NCBI GenBank assembly: GCA_040002315.1
Contig: JBDUEQ010000098.1
Location: 1-64,000, forward strand
DNA: 64,000 nt
Source of the DNA: Bog-1198 sp040002315
Lineage (GTDB): Bacteria; Pseudomonadota; Gammaproteobacteria; Steroidobacterales; Steroidobacteraceae
Direction of reading: 5' to 3'
Positions 1 through 7,956 of this stretch are shown in pieces. The notes under the pieces were generated by a model. It was not told the origin of the DNA and did no database searches. It saw only the letters and a list, made by a program, of their open reading frames with translations. How positions within the stretch are numbered: the first letter of the stretch is position 1; every line of letters begins with the position of its first letter. Both the position numbers and the translations under genes were made by a program.

Positions 1-160
1 ATTTCATCGAAACTCGCCGCCCTCGCCGTCGCGCTGATGATGAACAGCTTGACCATCGGTGGCGTTGCGCAGCTCTTCAGCGCTCGCCCATATCGATCAG
101 CGTACAACCGCAGTGGAAATCGATGGTGCGACGGCGCAGCCGGTTCACGGGGCGGCGTGA
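1..160 (+). pseudogene. Small exported-protein gene, 5' end cut off, apparent frameshift
   Basis: Frame 1 from the window edge reads like the hydrophobic N-terminal part of a small exported or membrane protein (KLAALAVALMMNS, then LTIGGVAQLF). It loses this character after about base 78. Frame 2 from base 80 continues with a plausible tail (LAHIDQRTTAVEIDG) to a TGA at 158-160. One extra base near 76-80 would join the two. This could be a true frameshift, a sequencing error or chance. The start codon lies outside the window. Confidence 0.35.
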
Positions 161-209
161 CTACCGCTGGACAGAATGACGTCAATCGCGGAGAGTTCGA
201 TGCGCAATC

Positions 210-683
210 ATGCAAGTCATCTCTTTCAAAAATACCAGCTTGTTCAAGCGCGGCATCTGGCTGAGTGCCGCCGCGCTGATTGCATTTGCGATAACTCCTT
301 CCGCGCTCGACGGCAGTCTGCTACAGCATCCGGCAGCGGGCCTGATGCCGGCCGGAATCCTCAGCGCCTGTTTCGGCCTTTTTCTTTGGAAGACGCAATT
401 CCATCGTCTCGTCGACGAAGTCGTCGATTGCGAGGATCATCTGCAAGTGCAACGAGGCGGGACGCAGGAAATCGTTTCCTTCACGAACATTTCCGATGCG
501 GAAGTCTCAAGCGCCGGCGGCCTGCATCGGATCACGGTCCGCTTGCGTGAGCCCACTAAGTTAGGCGGGCGTTTTGCATTTCTGCCGCAGGCGAGCCTGT
601 GGTCCAATCCCGCCCGCGTGCAGCGGGTCGCCATCGATTTGAAGGATCGCGCGAAGCAGGCGAACAGCGGCCAAACCCGATAG
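210..683 (+). CDS. Small membrane protein with PH-like C-terminal domain (hypothetical)
   Basis: 157 aa. Two hydrophobic segments (about residues 14-33 and 42-60) with a short loop form a hairpin anchor. After it comes a soluble stretch of about 90 residues with alternating beta-like pattern (LQVQRGGTQEIVSF, then HRITVRL), resembling bacterial PH-domain membrane proteins (inference from pattern). The start at 210 is preceded by GGAGAG at 190-195; an ATG at 200 is in another frame. No catalytic motif is visible and the function is unknown. It lies just upstream of the PQQ dehydrogenase gene, with 86 bases between them. Confidence 0.6.
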   Translation: MQVISFKNTSLFKRGIWLSAAALIAFAITPSALDGSLLQHPAAGLMPAGILSACFGLFLWKTQFHRLVDEVVDCEDHLQVQRGGTQEIVSFTNISDAEVSSAGGLHRITVRLREPTKLGGRFAFLPQASLWSNPARVQRVAIDLKDRAKQANSGQTR

Positions 684-769
684 AAGCTTTCGCTGGGATG
701 TTATTATACGAGCATCGGCGACGTCGTGCGTCCTCGAAATTCCATGCTGCCTGTGTCGGGGAGAGATAA

Positions 770-2713
770 ATGCGCTTGGCTCACCATCATAAATCTCGGT
801 CGTTTCCAGTCATCCTGCTGGTGGCAGCGGCTGCGATGTCGGTTCTGTTGTCGGCGCCCGTTAGAGCCGTCCCGCAATCCTTGCAACGCGCGTGTCCAGG
901 TGATGATAGCGGTCTTGTCCTGCCGCCGGGCTTTTGCGCCACGATTTTCGCCGATGACATCGGGCACGCCCGTCATCTGGTGGTGTCGCCGAGCGGGGTG
1001 GTTTATGTCAATACCTGGTCCGGCGTCTATTACGGCAACGACACGCCGCATGCCGGTGGTTTTCTAGTCGCGTTGCAAGACAGCAGCGGTAAGGGCAAGG
1101 CCGACGTGAATCAGCGTTTTGGCGAGACAGTACGGAGCGGCGGTGCCGGCGGAACCGGGATCGGATTTTACCAGGGCGCGCTGTATGCGGAAATCAACGA
1201 TAAGATTGTCCGCTATACGCTGGCGCCCGGATCCATCGTCCCACGATCTCCTGCGCAAACCATCGTGACAGGCTTGCCTCTCGGCGGCGACCATCCGATG
1301 CATCCATTCGCGATAGATGCTGCGGGCCTCATGTATATCGACGTGGGCTCGGCCACCAACGCCTGCCAGGCGCAGAATCGCTCGCTCGAATCCAAAGGCG
1401 CCGACCCGTGCACGGAACTGCTGACACGCGGCGGGATTTGGCGGTATGACGCGAATAAAACCGGGCAGACGTTCTCTCCGGCCGGGCGCTATGCGACGGG
1501 CTTACGCAATGCGGAAGGATTTGCGGTCGATGCAGCGGGCAAGCGCATTTTCGTCACTCAGCACGGTCGCGACCAACTGCACTCGAACTGGCCGGCGATA
1601 TATCAGCTCGAACAGGAGGCTACGCTGCCGGCGGAAGAACTGCTGCGCCTCGAGGAAGGCGGCGACTATGGCTGGCCGGAGTGCTACTACGACCCGGGCC
1701 AAAATAAACTGGTGCTGGCGCCGGAATACGGCGGTGACGGTCATCGAGTAGGCGCGTGCGCCAAGAAAATCGCGCCGGTCGCGGACTTTCCGGCGCATTG
1801 GGCGCCGAATGGCATGACGTTCTACGACAAGTCGCAATTCCCTGCCCACTATCACAATGGCGTGTTCATCGCGTTCCACGGCTCGTGGAATCGCGCGCCC
1901 TATCCGCAGAAAGGCTACAGCGTGGTTTTTCAAGGGCTCGCAGGCGACGCCGCATCCGGGAAGTGCGAGATATTCGCAGAGGGATTTGCCGGGAAAGTGA
2001 AGTCACCCGACAAGGCTGCCCATCGGCCCACGGGTCTCGCAGTCGGGCCCGACGGGGCGCTGTACGTCTCCGATGATGTGCGTGGAAGGATTTATCGCAT
2101 CGTCTACAGTGGCGGTGCAGGCGATGCAGATGCCGCTGTGCACACCGTTCCGTGCCCTAGCGCGTCCGCTCCCGCGGGTTCAATCGTTGCCGTCAATGCG
2201 AAGCCGCCGGAAGGAATACATCCTGACGCGGCATCGATCGACGCCGCCAAGTTACCGGTGCCCGAGGAAGCCACGCGTGAAATGGTGATGCTCGGCGATC
2301 GCATCTATCACGGCCAGGCCGGCGGCGCGAGCTGCACAGGTTGCCACGGATCGAACGGCACGGGCACGCCGCTTGGGCCCAATTTGACGGTCAATCGATG
2401 GTTGTGGAGCGACGGCAGCAGCGCTGGAATTGCCGCCACCATTCGTATCGGCGTCGCGCAGCCTAAGAACTATCGCGCGCCCATGCCGCCCATGGGCGGT
2501 GCCCAGTTGACGATCGATCAAGTGTCCGCGGTTGCGGCTTACGTCTGGGCATTAAGCCAACCCGCCGCGGCACCGGCCGCGGGCGCCGCGCCGGCCGAGC
2601 TTCGCATGCCCGGCAAAAAGATTTATCCAGAAAGCATCACCGCTGCGACGGACGGGCGCGTCACTATCGGCAGTAGCGTCGCACGGCACATCTACGTGGT
2701 CGGCAAAACTTGA
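770..2713 (+). CDS. PQQ-type sorbosone/glucose dehydrogenase fused to cytochrome c
   Basis: 647 aa. A signal peptide (about residues 10-34, ending SAPVRA) is followed by a six-bladed propeller of the glucose/sorbosone dehydrogenase family (residues about 45-450), with typical blade motifs such as GLRNAEGFAVD and PTGLAVGPDGALYVSDD. A C-terminal class I cytochrome c domain carries CTGCH at residues 522-526 and a probable axial Met in RAPMPPMGG. Such fusions oxidise a sugar or alcohol in the periplasm with PQQ and pass electrons to the attached heme. The substrate cannot be read from sequence. A GAF-type methionine-sulfoxide reductase gene starts 9 bases downstream, so the two are probably co-transcribed. 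Start: ATG 770 with GAGAGA a few bases upstream. Confidence 0.85.
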   Translation: MRLAHHHKSRSFPVILLVAAAAMSVLLSAPVRAVPQSLQRACPGDDSGLVLPPGFCATIFADDIGHARHLVVSPSGVVYVNTWSGVYYGNDTPHAGGFLVALQDSSGKGKADVNQRFGETVRSGGAGGTGIGFYQGALYAEINDKIVRYTLAPGSIVPRSPAQTIVTGLPLGGDHPMHPFAIDAAGLMYIDVGSATNACQAQNRSLESKGADPCTELLTRGGIWRYDANKTGQTFSPAGRYATGLRNAEGFAVDAAGKRIFVTQHGRDQLHSNWPAIYQLEQEATLPAEELLRLEEGGDYGWPECYYDPGQNKLVLAPEYGGDGHRVGACAKKIAPVADFPAHWAPNGMTFYDKSQFPAHYHNGVFIAFHGSWNRAPYPQKGYSVVFQGLAGDAASGKCEIFAEGFAGKVKSPDKAAHRPTGLAVGPDGALYVSDDVRGRIYRIVYSGGAGDADAAVHTVPCPSASAPAGSIVAVNAKPPEGIHPDAASIDAAKLPVPEEATREMVMLGDRIYHGQAGGASCTGCHGSNGTGTPLGPNLTVNRWLWSDGSSAGIAATIRIGVAQPKNYRAPMPPMGGAQLTIDQVSAVAAYVWALSQPAAAPAAGAAPAELRMPGKKIYPESITAATDGRVTIGSSVARHIYVVGKT

Positions 2714-2722
2714 TAATTATCG

Positions 2723-3238
2723 ATGCACGTCGTTAAGAAAGCCGCCGATTTGCCCAAGGCGGCTGCCTACCGCGAACTGCAAGACCAGTTGGCGGCATTG
2801 TTTGCCGGCGAACGCAATGCGCTCGCCAACACGGCCAACATGTCCGCGCTTCTTTTCGAGGGGTTGCCGAGCGTGAATTGGGTGGGGTTCTATTTCCTGC
2901 ACGACAGCGAGCTCGTGCTCGGCCCTTTTCAGGGCAAGGTTGCCTGTATTCGTATCGCGATGGGATCCGGGGCCTGCGGCACAGCCGCCGAGAAACGCGA
3001 AACGGTTATCGTCGAGAATGTACATGCATTTCCCGGACACATCGCCTGCGACGCCGCGTCGCGTTCGGAGATCGTCTTGCCGCTGATTCAAAACGGACAG
3101 CTACTGGGGGTGCTCGACCTCGATAGTCCCGAATTGGCGCGCTTCGACGATGCCGACGGCGTTGGCCTCAAGGGTGTCGTGGACCTGCTGCTGCAGTCTG
3201 CCGATCTTAAGCGACTCACTGACATTGGGAACGAGTGA
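2723..3238 (+). CDS. msrC: Free methionine-(R)-sulfoxide reductase (GAF domain)
   Basis: 171 aa, one GAF domain. It reduces free Met-(R)-sulfoxide using thioredoxin. The three family cysteines are present as Cys75 (KVACIRI), Cys85 (GACGTA) and Cys109 (HIACD). Their 10- and 24-residue spacings match those of Escherichia coli fRMsr. The NWVGFYF and PLIQNGQLLGVLDLDSP blocks are also typical. It begins 9 bases after the dehydrogenase stop without a clear ribosome site, so translation is probably coupled. The next gene overlaps its stop. A repair enzyme beside a periplasmic oxidase suggests an oxidative-stress role (inference). Confidence 0.9.
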   Translation: MHVVKKAADLPKAAAYRELQDQLAALFAGERNALANTANMSALLFEGLPSVNWVGFYFLHDSELVLGPFQGKVACIRIAMGSGACGTAAEKRETVIVENVHAFPGHIACDAASRSEIVLPLIQNGQLLGVLDLDSPELARFDDADGVGLKGVVDLLLQSADLKRLTDIGNE

Positions 3239-3633
3239 CGAAAGGCGGGCTCGTCATTCTGCCGGCATTTTCGCTCGTGGTCGGTGCGGTGCTCGCGTCT
3301 GCTGCCGAGGTGACCAATGTCACAGGTTTGCCGGCTTACCCGAATCTGCAAACGGCCAAGATGGACGAGCGAACGAGAACGGACCGGCTCGGACGCCAGT
3401 GCGCGCACTTTGCGGCCACCTCCTTCGACCCACTCGCACTCGTGGAAATTTGGTACCGCAAGAATTTGAGCGGTGCCAGCGAAACCGATTTGCACAACGA
3501 TGAAAACTACTCAAATCCTTCCAAGGTATCGGGGATAAAATTGGCAATCGGCATCGATTACGTGATCATTTATCGCGTGCCGAACCAGTCGTTCACGGCC
3601 ATCGAACTGTTCCGGTGCAGTCCGCGAAGCTAG
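3235..3633 (+). CDS. Small exported protein of unknown function
   Basis: 132 aa. The GTG start at 3235 overlaps the TGA of the preceding gene (GTGA), which indicates translational coupling. It has an N-terminal signal peptide (residues about 5-24, cut near ASAAEV). The mature part of about 108 residues contains two Cys (RQCAHF and LFRCSP), which could form a disulfide in the periplasm. The DPLALVEIWYRKNL segment looks helical. I recognise no family. Third gene of a probable operon with the sorbosone dehydrogenase. Confidence 0.6.
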   Translation: MTKGGLVILPAFSLVVGAVLASAAEVTNVTGLPAYPNLQTAKMDERTRTDRLGRQCAHFAATSFDPLALVEIWYRKNLSGASETDLHNDENYSNPSKVSGIKLAIGIDYVIIYRVPNQSFTAIELFRCSPRS

Positions 3634-3661
3634 TCCGCCCGGCAATCTTAAGGAAGCCAAG

Positions 3662-3844
3662 TCAGATATTGGCGAGGCGTTCGGCTTTCAAAATATGCTC
3701 GAGCGCGCTCTCGGCATCCGCTTGCTCGCTTAGCAGATCCAGCGCCAGCGTGGCGAGAAATAAATGAGTTTTGGCTTCGCCGACACGGGCAATACATTCT
3801 GAAAGTTCAGTGTACACAAGATCAATTTGCACGCTGTTCATCAT
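3662..3844 (-). CDS. 60-aa helical protein, last gene of the amine dehydrogenase operon
   Basis: 60 aa, almost entirely predicted helix (for example LVYTELSECIARVGEAKTHL), no signal or membrane segment. Its start overlaps the 3' end of the flavin hydroxylase gene by 23 bases, so it is translated as part of that operon. I do not recognise a family. A small helical partner or regulator is possible, but nothing in the sequence decides this. Confidence 0.5.
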   Translation of the reverse strand: MMNSVQIDLVYTELSECIARVGEAKTHLFLATLALDLLSEQADAESALEHILKAERLANI

Positions 3845-5474
3845 GAGTCTCCCGGAGCACTCGGGTTAGTGCCCGATTAATATCCGCCGCGTTGGATGCC
3901 GCTGCGCGCCAGCGCCCCATGACATAACCGTCCGGTCGGATCAAATACAACGTGCCTTCGGTGGCGTCGTACCTATCCCAAGCTTGGCCGGGTTCAGCGA
4001 CGACAGCGCATTCATCCGGCTCGCCGTGCGTGGCGATGCGCACGATGCGTAGGGCGGCAACACCCAATCGCCCGCGTTCGGCGAGTAATGCTATCGCTGG
4101 AGGTAGGCGCGGGTCGTCGGAGAAGTACAAGGCCACGAAGCTGCCTCCGAACAGTGCCGTCAAGTGCCCTGCGCCCCGTGCGGTGCGCAGTCTTGCTTCG
4201 GGGGCCGGCGCGCCGGCGCGCGCGCCGTGGTGGAACGTATCTGCATCGTCCGCTTGATTGAGCGGCGAGCATTCGTACTCAACCGGGGAAGTTTGCCGCG
4301 GATTGATGAGCGAGCGGACGCGGGACGATTCCAGCGCGAGGCGCAGTGCCGCCTCGCGCATCAATGCAAAACCGCGATGGGGAGGCGCCATGAATTCCGT
4401 GCTCTTGGCTCCGTACGCAATGTTCTCGCGGGTGGCAGCCACGCGCTCGCTGGAATAGCTGTCGAGCAATGAACCCCGCGCTTGACCCTGCTGGACCAAT
4501 GCCAGCTTCCATGCCAGATTGCCGGCATCGTCGAGCCCCGAGTTGAGGCCGCGCACGCCAAAAATCGGCACGAGATGGGCGGCGTCCCCCGCAAACAGGA
4601 CGCGGCCGCTGCGGTAGCTGGCCAGGGTCAGACACTTGGCGTTGTATATCGAGATCCACAAGGGCTTCCACGGCGCCGTCTCGCCAATCATGTCGAGATG
4701 CGCTTGCACGCGCGGCAGCACATTCTCCGGCCGCACAGCGTCGTCGGCAACTTCATGATCGCCCACCTGGTAATCGATTCGCCAGACATTGTCAGGTTGG
4801 CGGTGCATCAGGATGGTGGAGCCCGGATTGGAAGGGGGATCGAACCAGGCCAGGCGCTCAACGTCACGCTTGGTGTCCTGCTCGATGTCCACTATTACGT
4901 AGCGTCCCTCGTACTGCATCCCCTCGAGTGGCAGGCCCAGTTGCTCGCGTACGGTGCTGCGCCCGCCATCGCAGGCGACCAGCCAGTCCGCGTCCACGCT
5001 GCGGCTGCGGCCGTCTGCTGCTTGGAAATCAACTCGCACGGCAGCACCTTGCTGCCGGACCGCGCTTACTCGGGCCGAGCGGCGAATGTCGACACAGCCC
5101 GCGCGAAGCGCCGCCGCGTACGCAAATTGCTCTATGTAGTATTGCTGGAGATTGATCATCGGCGCAAATCGTTGCGCGGGCTCGCTCGGCATTTCGAAAT
5201 GCAGCACCTCGGTGTCGCGAAAGTAGCTGCGGCCGCCGACCCACGGCAAACCCTTGGCGAGAAGCGCCGTATCCGCCCCGACCCAGCCGAGAATTTCCTG
5301 CGAGCGGCGCGAGATGCAGATGGCGCGGCTGCCCTCGCACCAGGATGCGTCGGCCTCCAGCACCAGACATTGAATTTTGTACTGGCCCAGCAGCGCCGCC
5401 AGCGACAAGCCGACCGGTCCGCCGCCCGCAATCAACACGGGAACCTTGTCGGGGAAGGAGTGGGCGCTCGTCAT
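3822..5474 (-). CDS. FAD-dependent aromatic hydroxylase (MhpA/PheA-like)
   Basis: 550 aa, the usual size of two-domain flavoprotein aromatic hydroxylases. The FAD/NAD(P)H fingerprints are present: GxGxxG near residues 16-22 (AGGGPVGLS), the DG motif (DWLVACDGGRSTVREQLG) near 165-180, and the GD motif (VLFAGDAAHLVPIFG) near 290. A thioredoxin-like C-terminal domain follows. The family hydroxylates phenolic rings with NAD(P)H and O2. It lies 28 bases after the cytochrome c gene of the amine dehydrogenase set. It may therefore act on the acid or aldehyde made from an aromatic amine such as tyramine (inference from context). Exact substrate unknown. Confidence 0.8.
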   Translation of the reverse strand: MTSAHSFPDKVPVLIAGGGPVGLSLAALLGQYKIQCLVLEADASWCEGSRAICISRRSQEILGWVGADTALLAKGLPWVGGRSYFRDTEVLHFEMPSEPAQRFAPMINLQQYYIEQFAYAAALRAGCVDIRRSARVSAVRQQGAAVRVDFQAADGRSRSVDADWLVACDGGRSTVREQLGLPLEGMQYEGRYVIVDIEQDTKRDVERLAWFDPPSNPGSTILMHRQPDNVWRIDYQVGDHEVADDAVRPENVLPRVQAHLDMIGETAPWKPLWISIYNAKCLTLASYRSGRVLFAGDAAHLVPIFGVRGLNSGLDDAGNLAWKLALVQQGQARGSLLDSYSSERVAATRENIAYGAKSTEFMAPPHRGFALMREAALRLALESSRVRSLINPRQTSPVEYECSPLNQADDADTFHHGARAGAPAPEARLRTARGAGHLTALFGGSFVALYFSDDPRLPPAIALLAERGRLGVAALRIVRIATHGEPDECAVVAEPGQAWDRYDATEGTLYLIRPDGYVMGRWRAAASNAADINRALTRVLRETHDEQRAN

Positions 5475-5502
5475 GGCGGGCGAGCCGGTGTCGCAGCCGA
5501 GG

Positions 5503-5952
5503 CTAGGGCGCGCGCGGCGGCGCGGACGGCGGTGCGACTGGAGGTGCGAGTGAGGTTCGGAGCAACCGCGCGCGCAGCGGCTTGACCGTCACCAGCGGAT
5601 GCGCGCGCAGCCCTTTAATCTCCGCGGCCGAATAGTCCCTGAACCCTGCCGGCAATTTCAAGTCGCTCAAGTTTCGAGCCATCCAATTGAGCAGCATGGC
5701 GGTGTCTTCGTTGGAGAGCGGCGATTGGGCCACGCCGGGAACTCTGGCCACGTAATCTCTTCCCTGCGCAGACTGTGAAAACAGGACCAGAGTGCGGCGT
5801 ATCGAAGGGACGCGACCCGATTGCCCGGAACCGTCGGCGAGATGGCAGCCCATGCAGTGCAGCTGGTAGTTCACAACGGGTTCGTACCCCCAGGCGCGAT
5901 TCACGTTCGCGCATGAAAGCGCCAAGGCCGCGACCCCAACGAGGATTCGCAT
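5503..5952 (-). CDS. Periplasmic mono-heme cytochrome c of the amine dehydrogenase operon
   Basis: 149 aa from ATG 5952. A longer reading frame exists upstream but would overlap the light-chain gene. A signal peptide (about 1-22) is followed at once by CMGCH (residues 33-37), and the chain ends in a Pro/Ala-rich tail (APPVAPPSAPPRAP). A single heme is expected. The gene starts 10 bases after the light-chain stop, so it is probably the dedicated electron acceptor of the quinone amine dehydrogenase. That job is done by amicyanin or azurin in well-studied species. Function inferred from position and heme motif. Confidence 0.75.
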   Translation of the reverse strand: MRILVGVAALALSCANVNRAWGYEPVVNYQLHCMGCHLADGSGQSGRVPSIRRTLVLFSQSAQGRDYVARVPGVAQSPLSNEDTAMLLNWMARNLSDLKLPAGFRDYSAAEIKGLRAHPLVTVKPLRARLLRTSLAPPVAPPSAPPRAP

Positions 5953-5962
5953 CGGTTGCTGT

Positions 5963-6487
5963 CTACTTGGCCGTGCCCACAATGCGCGCGGTGGAGCAGT
6001 GATAGGGAATATTGGCCTTGGCGTTGCCCGAGCACCAATTGTAGTCATTGGATTGACCCGGTTGAAACAGCGACGTATCGCCTTCATTTCGATTGCAGAA
6101 ACAGCGGCCGCAGGCACTCTTGCCGCAGCAGTCGTTGTACGAAATGACGTAATCTCTGCCGTCGCTGGGATTGTGGCAGGTGCCGATCCACGTGACCGGC
6201 GACATATCCGTGCCTGGCGGGCATATCGATTGCGATCCGCCGCAACAACCGCAGAGAAATCCGTCAATGGCGCAGTGCCGCCAATACTCGCAGGACTGCG
6301 GGTCGCCGGGATCCGCGGCGGGCGCGCCGCCGGCCGGCTTCGTGTCCGCGCCGCGGGCTACCGGCAGCAGGGGCACCGACGTCGCCCCCACAATCAACGC
6401 TCCGAGGCCTGCAATGACGCTGCGCCGTGACGTGCGACGAGCGAGCGCGCGGGCGGAATTTTCCGAGAATTCATCCAACCATTTCAT
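5963..6487 (-). CDS. mauA: TTQ amine dehydrogenase, light (catalytic) chain
   Basis: 174 aa. The Tat-type leader (RRTSRRSVIAG, residues 17-27) fits folded export. The mature part is cysteine-rich with the family blocks CEYWRHCAIDG, CPPGT and YHCSTARIVG. Trp100 (SPVTWIGTC) and Trp151 (YNWCSG) are 51 residues apart, exactly as Trp57/Trp108 in Paracoccus methylamine dehydrogenase. Asp119 (YNDCCG) matches Asp76, so the tryptophan tryptophylquinone cofactor can be formed. It could be a methylamine or an aromatic amine dehydrogenase (aauA); the sequence alone does not tell. Start ATG 6487 has AGGA six bases upstream. Confidence 0.9.
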   Translation of the reverse strand: MKWLDEFSENSARALARRTSRRSVIAGLGALIVGATSVPLLPVARGADTKPAGGAPAADPGDPQSCEYWRHCAIDGFLCGCCGGSQSICPPGTDMSPVTWIGTCHNPSDGRDYVISYNDCCGKSACGRCFCNRNEGDTSLFQPGQSNDYNWCSGNAKANIPYHCSTARIVGTAK

Positions 6488-6647
6488 AAGATTCCTCGCT
6501 GAGCCCTGGAAAGCTCAAGCTGCCTGATTCCGCGTCGCCGCTTCAAAATAATCTGAATCGATGCGAAACCAAGGCGCTTGGCTTCGAATAGACTTTCCAA
6601 ATGTTCCCGAGAGTATCCGATGGCTGGGTCGAGCACGGTATCTCTGT

Positions 6648-7790
6648 CTAGGGAGTAACCATAATGGTCGGCGACGTGCCAATATGACCGACCGATCGCA
6701 ATAGCTTGCCGCTCGCCGGATCGTAGATGTCGAGGTCCGTGCCTTCAATGAAGATGCTGTACATCAGGGGCTGCTCGTCGGTCGATAGCTGAATCGAAGT
6801 CGCCAGATTCTTCAAGCTTAATTGCTGCACTCGTTGATGAGTCGATGCATCGTAGACCCACACGTCTTTACCCGGATCCTTGTGCGTCTCGACTCCGCCG
6901 CGATGCATGATCGAGTAAAGCCGCGATTTTTGTGCATTCACCGCCAGTTGCTGAAGTCCGCCGGGCCGCCATCCCGCCTTGCGCTCAGCCTCGGTCGTCA
7001 ACCACCAGCTCGCTCCGACTGTCGCGTCATGCGCATTGGCCTTGAGCGGAAAAATACGTCCGGCGAATGACACGAAATACCAGGTGGCGCCGATGCGCAC
7101 GGCCTTCTCGGTCACGGGATCGGCGGACATATCGAACACAGGCTTGGTGCGCATCTGGTGCGCGGCGCCGCTCTCGTCGAGATCTACCAATGACAAAGAC
7201 CCATCGCCGCATACGGAAAAGAAGGATCGCGGTCCGGTCGGATAGATCAACGCACACCCGGGCGTTTCGATTTCCCGAACGAATTTTCGCGTCTTGATAT
7301 CGACCACCGTGACGCTCTGCGCCGGATTGAAGTTGTATATCAGCAGAAAATGCTCGTCATCCGTCAGCACGGAATTGGAGATCATCGGCACATTGGACGA
7401 GCGCTTGGCCGGAATCGGAATCTCGCCGACGGGTTTCAAAGTGCCGGCGTCGTACATCGTGACGACATCGGTGCGCTTGCCGCGTGTGCCGCGGGAAAAA
7501 TAGGTTTCCGGCGAATAAATGAGTTTGCCGTCGCGGGGAAGGACCACGCGAGCAAAACCATATCCCGTGCTAAGCGTCCCTAAGTATCGGCCCGAATCGC
7601 CGTCGATCAGATACGCCATGCCGTCCGCCATGTGCGGAAACACAAAATCGTTGACCCAGACCCAGTGTTTTGGGGGGGGAACCTGCAGGGTTGCCACCTG
7701 AGGTCCATTTTCGGTGTCCGACGGTAGTTCTGCGGAAGCGAACCCGGCCAGCGAGGTGCATAGCAAAAGAGCGCTGATTACGAGTCGCAT
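6648..7790 (-). CDS. mauB: TTQ amine dehydrogenase, heavy chain
   Basis: 380 aa with a cleavable signal peptide (ending AGFASA). A seven-bladed propeller follows, with family blocks HWVWVNDFVFPHMADGM, YLIDGDSGRYLGTLS and YFSRGTRGKRTDVV. It forms the structural subunit that positions the light chain. The light chain follows after 160 bases. In the classical mau/aau clusters mauE and mauD, needed for disulfide formation and light-chain stability, lie at this point; here there is no room for them. 7791-7956 upstream should hold the operon promoter, but I see no convincing site there. Confidence 0.9.
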   Translation of the reverse strand: MRLVISALLLCTSLAGFASAELPSDTENGPQVATLQVPPPKHWVWVNDFVFPHMADGMAYLIDGDSGRYLGTLSTGYGFARVVLPRDGKLIYSPETYFSRGTRGKRTDVVTMYDAGTLKPVGEIPIPAKRSSNVPMISNSVLTDDEHFLLIYNFNPAQSVTVVDIKTRKFVREIETPGCALIYPTGPRSFFSVCGDGSLSLVDLDESGAAHQMRTKPVFDMSADPVTEKAVRIGATWYFVSFAGRIFPLKANAHDATVGASWWLTTEAERKAGWRPGGLQQLAVNAQKSRLYSIMHRGGVETHKDPGKDVWVYDASTHQRVQQLSLKNLATSIQLSTDEQPLMYSIFIEGTDLDIYDPASGKLLRSVGHIGTSPTIMVTP

Positions 7791-7956
7791 TGTCGATTCT
7801 CACTCTATTTCGTGCCAGTCTGACATAGGAGAAACGACTTCGCTATCCGCAACGCGAAGGCTCGGGAAGCCTCGTCCAAGCGGCAAATCGGTCCATTGAT
7901 ATACACGAACCGCCTGGCAAGGTAATCCAGTAGTTCGGCGGCCGCCCCTCAAGCGC

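Noticed and set aside
4482..5585. 367-codon plus-strand ORF
   Set aside because: Antisense shadow of the flavin hydroxylase, whose motifs and frame are clear; no ribosome site or recognisable protein.
7811..7817. Minus-strand TGGCACG before the amine dehydrogenase operon
   Set aside because: No GC at the required -12 distance, so not a sigma-54 promoter.
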